Source: Dipetalonema caudispina (taxonomy: Eukaryota > Nematoda > Chromadorea > Rhabditida > Onchocercidae). Taken from it: a stretch of DNA of 64,000 nucleotides. The translations under genes were made by a program, and so were the position numbers. Below, one piece after another: positions 50,260 through 62,900 of the stretch. Position 1 is the stretch's first letter, and each line of letters begins with the position of its first letter. The DNA lies in contig JABVXV010000011.1 of NCBI GenBank assembly GCA_013365325.1, forward strand, positions 372,001 through 436,000, given 5' to 3'. Under the pieces are notes generated by a model. That model worked only from the letters and a program-made list of their open reading frames with translations, ran no database searches and was not told the origin of the DNA.

Positions 50260-51481
50260 CTAGTTTCGAACTTTTGGGGTGAAAAGTGGGATATCCTTAA
50301 AACGGCACCATGTTGTTAAATTTGCTCGACATGGTTCTGTTAACCAAAGATACCATTCACCTTCTTTCTGATCGCGATATTTTCCATATGTGTAGTATTT
50401 TTGACATAGATGATTATTCTGAGGTGATTTGACCACAACCTGTAAAGTATGTAAACCCATGAAAAATTCATTTATTGATCAGCCTGTTTGCTCGCTCAAT
50501 ACTCTTTTACGGGGTAGTTGTTATACTGTAAGTCATTTAAAAGTAATAAGCTTCATACAACTTCTATGCAACGATTGAAGAAGTTGTTTGACTGGCGGCA
50601 TAATTAGAAAAGGATGGGAAAGATAATGATGGATTTTTTTGAAGAGTTATCTCGTAGTATCCATTAAGTGGCATTCTTAACGCGAAATGGATTGAATCAA
50701 TTAACTAATAATTAATCTAGTAGGGGAAGTGAAAGTTAGATCAAAGCAATAAATGAATAAGAAATTTAAAAATAACGGAAAGTTTGGCTTCGGGTTCACA
50801 ACCAATAGGACATGCTAGTCTTGTTGTAGAATTTCGTGCTAGTATATTCCTGCTATTGGCTGGCATCTGTTCACGGCGGCATTTGTATTTAGTTGGATCT
50901 CGAGGTATTTTGGCATTTCGTGCGATCAACGTGCACTGATCTAGTTCCTTCTCTTGTGTTGTTGTGCAGTCGATTGTTCGTTCTTCTGAAATAGAAAATA
51001 TGCTTTTCAGGAGTTCATTAGTGATTTGGGGAATAGGTAAGAAGTAGAAGCTTGGATCCTTTGATAAAATCTTTGATTTAATTCATCCACGTTCATTACT
51101 TAGAACAGTGATTTTTATTTATTGGATAGGGTGAATGACGGATACGATACCTCATATAACTTCGTTGAACATTAGTGGATTTCCTGATGGTAAATATATT
51201 TATATGGCGGAATTTAACAAACATTTACATTTTTCGGAGTAAAATCAAAACTCTATTTGCAAGGAACTTTCAGCTATTTCTTCGTACTAACGCCTACCTT
51301 TCTACTGATACCATCCGTATAAACAAATGTTTTCATGTGCTTCAAACAAACAGTTTTAAGAAAACAAACCCCAACGCGGCCATTTGAAATTTTCCAAGGT
51401 TTCTTTTTCACTTTGTCCGTTGACCGTCACATATGTCACTATTAAAATAAAGTACCAGGTTGCTGACATCTTGAGGAGCAT
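50260..51481 (-). CDS. Secreted cysteine-rich protein of unknown family, 3 exons, 166 aa
   Basis: Exons in coding order: 51370-51481, 50777-50985 and 50260-50439, with phase preserved at both joins (phase 1, then phase 0). A CATTTGCAG acceptor at 51502 lies about 20 bases before the ATG, likely trans-spliced. The N-terminus MLLKMSATWYFILIVTYVTV is a signal peptide, probably cleaved near VNG-QS. The mature part has eight cysteines (spacing about C-x9-C-x16-C-x22-C-x3-C-x23-C-x26-C-x8-C), two N-glycosylation sequons (NST, NLT), and WYLW, which fits the W-x-x-W C-mannosylation pattern known from thrombospondin-type repeats. I see no TSP1 signature beyond that. No membrane segment follows, so it should be extracellular. 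I do not recognise a family. Confidence 0.65.
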
Positions 51482-51503
51482 ACCACTGGTCAGATTTTTT
51501 TCT

Positions 51504-54500
51504 GCAAATGATACAGTGAAACTTAATAAGAAGCAACTCAACATGTTTGCTCTATTAAAATGCATAAAAAAGATGTTAAATGGTAAACAAACTGATGCTT
51601 TTATTTATGTGTTGATAATGGTGATGAGACAGATTAAAGTGTTATTCCAACAGATCGATTAAGTTCGCCAAAGGAAGTTGAATACTGTGACAAACATCAA
51701 GTGGTGACGCCTCAGAAGTTCCTTTTATGGTGATTGTGGGTACCAGTTACCAGAATTGTTGATACCGGTAAATGTGTTGAATATGGTTTGTGTGTGTGTG
51801 TGTGTGTGTGTGTGTTGAATACTGGTTTCGTTCTAAGATGCTCTTCAAGATTGACCCGAAGGATCGCGTGAAATCGCATAAAAATTTTGAATATATTTCA
51901 CGAATTAGTTGAAATGAATATGGAGACTTAGTAATGATTAATTTTCTTGTTTACTTACACCAAACGATTTGATTACAATTGAATTATTTCCTCATCATAA
52001 CTTGGTTAACAAGCTTATCGATTATTACAAAATGGAATTTTATTTGGAAGCTTTCCATGAATGTTCTGTAAAAAAATAGGAATTAAAAATAAAAATATAC
52101 GAAATTATGTTAGAAATAAGAAAGGGAATAAAAACTTATTCTCCAATTGATATTGCAACAAAAGTTGTAACAAAAATTTTATCTCAGATTTGCAACAACT
52201 CTGAAATATCAAATGAAATTTTAGGATATTTCGATTAAGGATTGCTTTGATCAGTGAAGAAGTTTCTTCTTAAACAATAGTTTGTTTATGGAAATGTGCT
52301 TGTTGGTGTCTCTATTCATTTGCAGTACTGCTCTACCAATAAAGTTGAGGTAATGTTAACTTTCTCAGCATATCTGAATGGTCGATTATTGATAATCGTA
52401 GAAGCAGTGAAAACAGTCCATCAGATGTAAAGGGAATTAATTGGCATTTTTTTTCTGTTCGGTGATTTTTAAAATTCGCCTTCGAAAATCATAGTAAATG
52501 ATTTTGATTAAAGGATCATGACTAGATAAAGTGGTTTGGAAGTGTTAATCAAGATTTTTAATATGGATTTAAATTTCGGCGAAAATCTTGTCTCAGATTT
52601 ATATGCACTAAAGTTTGCATCCTTTCGAAAACAACAAACATTTTTTACGTACTGCTTTAGTTAATTTTGATGAGCAGGTTTTAGATTGTACAAGTTGAAT
52701 TTAATTAATTTATGGCGGAAAAAATATGCTTGGAAAGGTGTAGACGGTTGGTTATGTGTTCGGAGATGAAGCTTAGGGATTTGTTATATAGCGGTTATTC
52801 AATTGAGGAATAATCGTTTGCTCGGCGACAATATGGTTATTGTTGGAAGATAGAAAAGCATATTTGTTTGTACTTGTCAAATCAGATATGCGGAAAAGCC
52901 AATGAACCGTGATCGCTTGCTTTATCGAGGTAGCTTAAGGATGAAAAGCACCAGGATTAACGCCTCCTAACTGTCCTTTTGCTGTTGACCTATTTATCGC
53001 TCCAGTTGCATCATTCGTTATCTTAGCTCTGCTAGTAAACAAAATCAATTTTTCATTTCTGCTTTCATTCTTTCATTCATTTGACGCTTTATAGTCACAA
53101 AATAACAAATGATAATAGCCTTATTACCGAGCAATTTTGTGAATTACTGACACATATATATATATATGGGAAGATCACCCTTTCGTCGTAGGTATAACTA
53201 AGAGTAAAATAATACAATGATAGAAAGAGCTAATAATAATCCTTGTCTAATATCATGCAATTCTTGCGAAATGATGTAAATTCTTGCTTGACTATTTGAT
53301 TACAATCACTTCATTGAAGTTATTTTCTAGTGAAATATTTTACTGAGAGGTGTAAATCCTGCCCTTGCTGAAATATTCCTTCAACTAATTTTTACTGTAT
53401 TCTCGCTCCTTTTAAAAGCTAAATTTACATAGATCCTTGGTTTATTAATATTCGTCAAATCAATGTCACTTGAAAAAAACTGCCCGTTGAAGGATAGTGT
53501 AAAGGTTGTAATCGACTTGCAATAAAGATAAAGACGATCTACATTTCACAACTCTATCAAATTACGTGTCCACTTCTGATAGTATCGTTTTCATTGTTTG
53601 ATAATAATAACTTTATCAGGTTTCCTATCGATTATTATCTGTTAAAAAAGTTCTGTTTTCATACAAAATGATACACTTCATTTATCTTCTCAAACAAAAC
53701 GTTTACAAATCACAATGGACGTTTTTTTAAATTCCACATTTGGAAGTGATAAATTTACATTTCATTGTACCTAATCAGTCTTATGTTCAAGATGAAACGG
53801 TGCAAAAGGGGAGTATTTTCATTTCAATCACATTTTACTTACTAGATAATTCACATTAGTGACTTATTTTCAACAAAACAGAAATGCTAATCGTCGTTTA
53901 GAAGCTGCCTTAATACAAATTAACAAAAATTACTTGAACTGGTAGAGTGACTGTTATTTTCATTCCAAACAAACTTTTCAATGTTGTCCTGATACCATTT
54001 ACCGAACAGTTTCAGATGAATATCAGTGTTATGTGATAATAACATATCTGTTATAAAAAAATGTAATGTTGATGTATCCGCAATAAATTCAGTTGTACTA
54101 CAGAACCAACATTAGTAAACAAACTAATTTTATCGGTTTCAAGTTTCTTTCAGAAAAAAAAAAAACGAAGCAGGACAGATAATCTTAACTGATTGTATCT
54201 TTTGCTTTTCATAGTAAATACAATAACTTAATGAAAGCAGCCAATTTTCCATAAACAAATATGTGATTTGTTTATTACGGATCAGATTGTCGCTAAATTA
54301 GTGCAACAAAATTACTAATTAGACATTTAAAGAGAAGATCGTCATAAACAATTTTTCTTCCGTGTTTTACATGTCACTGGTGCTATTATTCAATGCTGAT
54401 TTAAGGAATCAATCATTGCTAAGTTTATTTTATCTCTTGCAATAAGTTCAACTTCTAATTACACTCTATGTTCACAAAATTCACAGGTAATTATTATTAA

Positions 54501-54638
54501 CATCATTCATTATAATTTGACGAATGTCATTCCACCTACTCATCTTCCAATATACAATTAATGATTTTTAAAAGATTTTCTCAGTCAGGTTCAATTCGTA
54601 GTAGCAACATGAACGGATACGACCATCTTCTCTGCAGT
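51504..54638. other. No firm gene; contains a microsatellite
   Basis: AT-rich upstream region of the secreted-protein gene. Only short open frames occur, such as a 33-codon frame at 52712-52813, and none has splice support. Confidence 0.4.
51789..51814. repeat. (TG)n microsatellite
   Basis: About 13 uninterrupted TG units in intergenic DNA just upstream of the secreted-protein gene. Confidence 0.95.
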
Positions 54639-54661
54639 GATATGCCGAATTAGCACTTCAA

Positions 54662-54948
54662 ATGGCAATTAATCACACACTGTGTACCCAGTGTCTCGAA
54701 TTAACTAATCCTACTTTTCGAGGGAAGAAGACTTTCTCGGCAACAAGCCATTATCCAAAACCCACTACTCAAACATCATTCTATTTCTCCTTAATTGCTT
54801 TACTGTCCATTTATATCGTCATTCTTATCTGCATGCATCTGTGCTTGTTACATCGCAAACATTGTCGCATATGTGCATGCATGTGTGCACATCCCTTTCA
54901 TACACTTTTACAAGATAAAGGCGCTAACCGGAAATTGCTTAAGCAAAT
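54662..54948 (+). CDS. First exon of a possible single-pass membrane protein
   Basis: The ATG at 54662 lies 22 bases after a CTTCTCTGCAG acceptor (54639) and the frame runs 95 codons to a strong donor, CAAAT|GTGAGT, in phase 2. The N-terminal half has a short cysteine pair (CTQC) and is hydrophilic. A hydrophobic helix (FSLIALLSIYIVILICMHLC) is followed by basic, histidine/cysteine-rich residues (HRKHCRICACMC) and ends GANRKLLKQ. By charge it would sit with its C-terminus in the cytoplasm. The next exon is not certain. Splicing to the acceptor at 57219 gives an immediate stop; the coding-like exon at 57227 needs a 1-mod-3 exon in between. No family recognised. Confidence 0.4.
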
Positions 54949-57226
54949 GTGAGTCGTCGTCTTTACGGTTATGCGCTATCTGTTCTGTATGGCTTACTTC
55001 AATTGTAGGAATTCCATTTTAATCGTTGGATTTTTTTTTATTGATTCCTCATCGAGAGAATTTTAACCCTTTCACAGGGCAACTTTTTTGGTAATTGTCT
55101 GAATATCATTCATACCTTGTATTGTACCCTCTTCGCTTATTCCCTACTCTCTGGACAAAATATCTTAAATGTTGGCCATAACGCTCAAAAATCTGACTTA
55201 GTATCTTGAACTACATCATTTTAATCTGATGCAATCAAGCTTTTTTATAAATATTTCCAAATTTTCATTAATTATTTGGTGTTACTCGTAATTTATGATT
55301 GCCAAAGATATTTGGTAGCATAAATTAAGGACCATTCATATTTTTTCAATGAATAGGCAAACATTTAAATCTTGTTAGGAAAGGACCTGAAAATTGCTTT
55401 GGATCACTGTTTTGCAGGACTCTTACTATGTTTGAGCAAATTGTAAACATTTTCCATTGTGACTGCTGATATGTTCAATGTTAAGGAAAAGTGCTTTTGA
55501 AATTTGAATTTTCATGAAGCTTACTTGTGGATCAACATCTTGATGTTAGGATAGTTACATGCTAAATAATCCGCCGAATGAGCTTGTGATTTTTATGCCT
55601 CTAAAGGAAATTTACATTCCAGTATTTGAACTGTTTAACATAAGGCGCCAGCTGTTCATACCGTTAATAATTAGCTCTTTTCACCTTTAAAAAGCACTTT
55701 GCTATAAAAATTGGTTCTTTAAATATTTATGCATCAAACTGATCTCAAGTAATGAAGTTCATTAATGTGTATATCTCTTTTCATTGAATTTCTTTTCAAC
55801 TCTTTTTTGACTTCCTAGAATATAAAATGATACCGAAGAACATAAATTGTTTCTAAATGAAATTAAAACCAGCTAAAGCAGAATTTCCAAGTAGTAGAGA
55901 TAAGCCGAAATCTGAAGGTTATCACTTTGGATGGTGCGATTCCGATTTATGATTTGAAAACAAATTCAGTATCAGGAGTAGATGTTACCAACGACAGTGT
56001 ACAGTGTAATTCGAACAGATACAGATAGCCGCTGTCCATCAATATAAATTAACTAATCTTAGGACAATCGTTCACAGAGTGACCATCTGTCAGTCCTCTT
56101 CGTCCACCTACATTTCTTTCTCTCCTTCATTCCATTCTTCCATCATATCAGTAAATTGAGGCGGAGAAACGGAGAAAAAGCAAGATTCAGTTGTTGTGTT
56201 CATTATTATTTGTGATTAAATCTAAGAGAATGACATTCTTTTTTTTCAATTTTAAATGCACAAATTATTAGCGGGAGTTTCCTCAATTTTATGAGTTAGT
56301 TAACCACCTTCGAATATTATGTATACACTGTTTCCTTTGAAAGACAAAAATTTTTAAGTGTAATCTTCGAGAAATCAAGCAAATGCAATCAGTCCTAAAA
56401 TTCCCTTAGCATTTTGTTAGCAAAACCGATAATCATTGAGCACAATGCAGACAGTGATAAGAAGCATTACACTATCAAGATTTATCGGTCGAAATCATAA
56501 AAGATTTACAAGATGCGACTAGTCACAATGTCGCAATTGTGCTTGCTAAAACGGCTAACTTCCGAAAGTTAGGATTGTTGCTTCAAAACTGAGCGTTTGT
56601 TTACTTAAAGAATGAAAAAGTAGTGTCTTAGTCGTAAATAAAGAAAAACTGGAATTTAAGGATTAGTAGATACATATGTTGCAGAAAATAAAGTAGGGAT
56701 GGTTGAGTTTCCGATAAGCGATGCTATGCTGATGTTGCATGCAGTTAAGTCAGTCATATGTCGATCGCAGATGAGGAGCAACATCTGAGGATAGTTGTAA
56801 CTATTCATAGTAAGGTTTCCGCAGATACCAAACATTTCCGATGAACAAAAATAATCAGTTTTAGAAATTTCGAGTACTTCCTCCTTCTAATTTACTATTT
56901 CAGGGTAATTATTGTTTATATTTAAGTGAAAATCCTTATATAGTTAAGTCTTTCATTTAGTACCATCATTTATTTAGTTAAATCTTTGAACTTTATCATT
57001 TTCCTGCTATGCTGATATTGGATGAATTCATTTTTAATCTTTTCGTTATAAAAATATTTTTACTTTTTTTGCACTTTGTAAAACAAATATTCTTCCCTTG
57101 GCTAATTGTGATTATCTAAAGCTTAAGTCCAATTACGTGAAACTTTGTTCACTATAGGTGTAACAAAGTGTTAATTTCCCCTTTTTTTCTTCTCATCTTT
57201 ATCATCCAATTTCCGGTAGGATGTAG

Positions 57227-57362
57227 TTTGCGAAGAGTTGTAAGGCGGTAAACGATCATCATAGCCTTGAAGCTGCGTCGCTGCGTACAGGAAACAGCCT
57301 CTTAGGAATTCCAACTAAGCGCCTGTGCCAGCCACCTAACAACGGTTTTTTCATGCAAATGT
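57227..57362 (+). CDS. Coding-like exon, probable C-terminus of the gene starting at 54662
   Basis: A GC-richer stretch between GATGTAG| and a stop at 57360 reads FAKSCKAVNDHHSLEAASLR, then TGNSLLGIPTKRLCQPPNNG, and ends FFMQM. The other two plus-strand frames are stopped. It could instead be internal, because CAAAT|GTAAGC at its end is a good donor. A 13-base exon at about 55078-55090 (after TTTCACAG, before GTAATT) would connect it in frame to 54948, but that is speculative. The product is unknown. Confidence 0.35.
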
Positions 57363-58418
57363 AAGCTTTCTCATTTTCAACAACGTTTACTTTCTTTTTC
57401 TTGGAGCGCTTGATAATTTATCTTTACCCTTATCGATGTAATTCCGGAAACGATTATTTCAGAATTAAAAACATTATTATAAATAAAAAGTCATTCAATT
57501 TATATTCATTAGCTGTTATCTGTAATTTGCAATGCCTTCAAAATTTTTATCTTTTGCACATTTTTTCTTCCTGATAAATTGGGCAATTCTTAACGAAAAC
57601 TTCACATTTATTTCTAACATGTAGGAATAATAACGATCAAGTGAGATTTTGTGAATGATAGCGTATCATAATTGTAAGAATAACTGAAAAAAGAAGCATC
57701 GTAATTCAAAGGAAAAAAGTGTAGGACTAGAGAAGAGTGAAATAAGCATAGTGTACCGGGTTAGAGGTTATACGGGGTACGTCATGGCTATGCAAAAGTA
57801 TATGTCGAAATTGCAAAGGTAGAGTGATCAATCTTGTTTAATGAGTTTGAAGTTAGAAAATGACAAGAAAAAGTAGAGGAAATTGATTTCTGGATGGATC
57901 AAAGCGGAAGAGAATTTTGCTGTTACATTATTACCTCTCTTCTTTCAATTTAAAAGTAATATCGAATAAGTAGTAAGATGTATCTATTTTAAAAGAAAGC
58001 ATCGATAGCGAATGAATATAAAATATATTGTGGTGAAAAAGATAAACGACAGAATTTTACTCATTTAGAAATGTAATTAAATATTCTGGACAATTACTCC
58101 TCCTAATACACGATTCTTATTTTTCATTCTTAAAAAACTGTTCTCTAGGAAATCGTTTCATTTTACACCGCTAATATTTTGAGTACAGAAGTCACAGGTC
58201 ACAAACAAAGGTCGAGGAAAAAATAGGTAAAATATAATGAGTAGTGTTTGTTTCAATGTCTAAGGATACATAGACACTTATCTAGTCTTGCCTAGGGCAT
58301 AGCTGCTTCTCTACTTCTATCAATTTAACCTTAACAGTGATGGTCGAGCAACCAAATAAATAAGCAGTCTGATACACACCATAACGTTGCCATATCAGCG
58401 ATATCACTTGATGTAGCC

Positions 58419-58480
58419 TGTGTGTGTGTGTGTATGTATGTGTGTATGTGTGTATGTGTGTATGTATGTATGTATTTGTG
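58419..58480. repeat. (TG)n / (TGTA)n microsatellite
   Basis: A compound TG and TATG/TGTA repeat about 60 bases long in intergenic DNA. Confidence 0.9.
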
Positions 58481-58965
58481 TTAAGTGTACTTCTTATTCA
58501 TTTCATTTAACTTTTTGAAAGACCATCGAACAATTCAGTACTCTCAGTGTAACGAACTCCCAAATGGCAGTAAGCTAACAAATCTTTGACATGTCAATAT
58601 TTCCTTCGAATTAGTGCCGACTGGATACTTAAGCCTTTAGTGTCCACTACTTTGCCAGTTGTGTGCCTCACTTTCTCTAACATGTCTAGCAGTGCTTTTT
58701 TTCTACTCTTTTTTTTTTGTTATTTGTAAGCAAAAAAAAAAAAAAAATGTTGTATGAATTTCAATGTAATCATCGATGAAATGAAATTAATGAACTTTCC
58801 ACAAAATGTATCAAATTTGATAAGCTGAAAAACTCAGATTAATATTACAAATAATTAGGAATTCAACAAGAAACGTCTGTTTTTTTCTTTTTTTTTTAAA
58901 ATCTCTTCTTCATCGCTTTATTGTTGTAATGTTGCAGTTTTGCTAAAATTAGTCACACGAAAAAT

Positions 58966-59998
58966 TTAAGCAACTGAAGCAAGCAGAATTGGGAACTCAA
59001 TTAGAGATTTGCTCCTGCACCTCTTGAACTTCACAAAGTTCTGGACAGCTGTTATGGAAAGTCTACTGGACTGGTTTCTTGACATCAAAGGATTCATAAT
59101 TTGCGATGATGAAATTCGGTTATCATTTGGTTCTTTCAGGAGAGTATCATAAATCTCAACTGTAAAAGCCACTGATTACTCAATCTCTTCTCTTCCTATT
59201 CACTTTACCTTCCAATAGTTATCACAACTTTAAGTTCGAAAATAATCAGTGAAAAATATGCTCAGACAAAACTGGCATGCTTTATAAATGAGTAATTTTC
59301 CTTTAAATTATCATTAGGCCTGTTCATCCAGCTATTCGTAGGGTTGGGATATTCGGGATTTTTAAAAGTCAGCTGTCGATTTGTGTGTTCCGAAGGCCTT
59401 CGATAACGTGGTATTTATGCTCAATAGCCGACGATTCGCTCGCACCAATTGCCTCAACTAATTCAGTAGCATCTTCTCGTCGCTGCGAGCATCTGTCCCT
59501 CTGAACTCCGTCTTTGAATTTTCTTTTTATTTCTGTCTTAATTGAACTTTTCCAGAAATATCTTCCAGCAAGTGCTCTTTTATTTAGGATGCAATTTTTT
59601 ACATTCAGAAATATACTTTCAACAAATGATAAATTCTGGGCATCCGTTAGCCAATTTCCCAAGTGACAATCCTTAACTGCCAACTCCACAAAACTTAGAT
59701 CACTGACTTCTTCTAACTTCCTTCCATTCTTTTTAATTCTTTTATACTAACTTCCTTCCATTTCATTCTTTCTTTCTACAACCAAATGATCGACAACTAT
59801 GAAATCCATATTTACCTTCATTACTTTTTTCTCCATGTTCTCTAATTTCAAAAGGTAGTAGCTATGGAGATCAAAGGTGTTAGATTGATTGATTTTCAGA
59901 TCCTTGCTAGTGTCCATTTGATTTATCGACTGTTTAATAGCATAGATATCGGCTTGGTAGATGGTAATTGGTCCACCTTTCAACCATAACCACGACAT
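58966..59998 (-). CDS. Unrecognised protein, 3 exons, 235 aa (prediction)
   Basis: Coding order: 59752-59998, 59446-59712 and 58966-59159; both joins are phase 1. The start MSWLWLKGGPITIYQADIYA is followed by a lysine/glutamate-rich helical stretch (LLKLENMEKKVMKVNMDFIV). The middle exon contains ELAVKDCHLGNWLTDAQNLS and a basic segment (SSIKTEIKRKFKDGVQRDRC). The last exon is serine/arginine-rich (MSRNQSSRLSITAVQNFVKF). No signal peptide or membrane helix is seen, so it is probably intracellular. Intron 1 would be only 39 bases; unspliced, the frame continues but contains one in-frame TAG at 59747-59749. The donor used for exon 2 (ATTG|GTGCGA) is weak. It could be a real lineage-specific gene or a pseudogene with one premature stop. 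I assign no function. Confidence 0.45.
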
Positions 59999-62900
59999 TT
60001 CAAACTTTTATTCTTAGAAAATTTAAACTAGTAATTAATCATAAAAGCATCACTAAGTTCACTTCCTATGATCTATAAATCTATAAAGTGAGATAATTTT
60101 TTTGAAATCGTTATTTGCAAAAGTAAAACATAAATGAGGTAATATATGGATACAATGATATTCTACATGCTCACGTTTTTTATCGTTCATGTTTGCTTAA
60201 TATATTCAAGTTTCTTGCAATCGACAATCGAAGAGTTTTGTTTATAGAGGTTTAGCCTTGAGTTATTTTGGTCGAACCATGCTTTTTTTCCTAAAACTTG
60301 AGTGAAAAGCTCATAGTGTGGCAAAAAGTTTTTCTCAGCCTTTCTTCTTTTAAAATCTTAATAAGGTTTCAAATTATTGCATGCGATAACTTTCTTAATT
60401 TGAAACGGAAAAATTATGTACCTAAAAATGAATTTTAGCTTGGATCAGTTTTTATATTCACCAGAAAAACTTCTAGATTTCAACTTAGATCGGAATGTTT
60501 GTAAATGAAGGAGTTTCTGTAAAACTTTTCCGTAATGCTCCTGAATAGCAATTAGGATGTTTATAAAATAAAATCACTTGGTCATTTATACCGATAGCTG
60601 ATCAATATGTCTCATTTTGTATAATTAGAATTAAGCTGATACGGAGATCAGAGGAAGTAGCAATTTAAGGTATAAAGTTGACCTGCGCAAGCAATCTTAT
60701 CAGCTCTTACAGTAAGTTGATTATTTGTGAGTGTTGAAAATGTACATTTTGAATAAAAACGTGAAGAGAATGACGAAAACAAATTAGTTATGGAGTCCAA
60801 GTAACCATTTGAGTATTAAATTATCTTTCTCATTACTAATACCATTTTTCTTCTTTCTTCTTCATATGATACAAATTATTTATATGGTAATTTTAATTTC
60901 TTGAGTTTTCAGTTTCCTGAAGTGTTTCATTCGTAGGGCTTTCAATTTTTTTTGAAGCTTTATACTTCAGGAAGTACCAGTTTTTAAGAATCTGTGACAC
61001 CTGGAAATGGGTTTGATTAGTGATAAATAAGGAATAGTATGAGCAATTTGATGATATTGCACAGATGAATGATCCATCATTCCTGCTATGCTTAGTAAAG
61101 GTTGATTAATAAATGGAAGATAAAATGATGGGTATCGATACAATATCACTTATACAGATGTTTTTTTCTTTTTTTTTTCTTGGCGATATTATATAGAACA
61201 GTTCTCGTTTATTTCAATTTTTTCGTTGTTCTGCAAGTTTCTTCTTTTTCATCCTCATTTTACTCTTTTGAACTAGATATTGAATATTTAATTTAACTTG
61301 GAACTGCTTAAAATAAGGGTGCAATATTTTACATTTCCCTAAATTAACCGTAGGACGAAATGAAATTTATTCCAATATCTCTCAAATTTAGAATACTCTA
61401 AAAACAATCATTGCTTTAAGATTCAAAAAACTGAAAATGTTTGGATATGTAGAAAAACACACATAGTTGTTGTTAACATCCTGTTTTATTTCTAGCGTTT
61501 CAGGATTTAGGATGCCTCAAGTGGATACCTTTAAGTTTTGGTCTTTCATCGAATTTGGTGGGAACATTATCAGCCTATTTATAATATGAAAATCTGTTTA
61601 CTATTTTAAATAACTGACATCTCGGCTATTTCCAATTCTTGAAAGTCTATTTCGCAGTTTTTTGAGCAAAAGAATTTTTATTTACAAATTTCCGAGCGAC
61701 TACAACTGATCTGTAACTTATATTTTGAGACATCATTTCAGTCTTCCATTTCGGTAAGTTAATTTTAGTTTACTGGTCTCCTATTATATCAAACAACACA
61801 TGAAAATCTCTTTCTGATTTCTGTTGAAAAGAGTAGAATATCCTTATCAGATGCTATAATCAATTTCAGTCTCTAGCAATATCACGAGCAAAACATGAAC
61901 ATTTAGTCTAACATTTCTATTTAGAACTTGATAAATTTAAACCGTAATTACTACTTTTCCGATCTAAAATTTGTTGGGATGGAAATGGACATGTAGACAT
62001 GTTGTGGACAAATGAAAAGATTGATGTGGAAAGTGTGAGTTACATTTTTCCCGCAACGAAGACTGATAAATAATTAGCGATAAATACGTGATTGTGGAAA
62101 TGTTTATTATCTGTTTCCTTTAAATTCATGGATATTTTGATAGTATATGTTACAAATTTATGTACTGTTACAATACAGAATTGTAAATAAATTTATATTT
62201 TATCAATTTGAAAGCAGATGTTTCTTCGGATTGTTATTAATTTCCTTCTTTAATCTTTCTTTTTAATTTATAGTTTTTGAAATTTTAATAATTCCTACTA
62301 TTTAATATTTGATGTTACTTCTTGGTATGATTAAAACATTATTTGGGTAGCTGAAGGAAGGAAGTATTTGCATCGATTTGTTAGAAGGAGTATGAAAATA
62401 GCATATTTTCTTGTTCCAACAGAAAGTGTTGATTGCTCTTTACTGATTCCATGTCAGTTGTCGAGACGTCAGGACAACTATTTTTAATATGCAAATGATT
62501 CTCATAGAAACCTGAATATTTATTGTTGAATGCATGAAGCAATACTACTCTCAATGATTGCTAAATACATGCAGTATATTATTTTGTAACTAAATCTTCT
62601 TAAAATATTATAAGATATTAACTTGATTAGTCATTTTCATGTCATTATCTTCCAGATGTTTCTTTCTTTCAAATTATATCTCATCTATTAAGTTTATTAC
62701 GTTGAGATATTGGTATGGATTAAAAAAAAAAAAAAGAGATTCTAAGCAAAGCGCATAGTACTTCACATTAAGCGCTTAAATTTAACTCAAAACCGTTGTA
62801 ATGATGATTGAAAAGTCTTCACAGCTGGAATGAACGCTAGGATCAATAAATTTACAATTTATAATTGATATTCAATCTGATTTTGATAGATTTGAAATTC

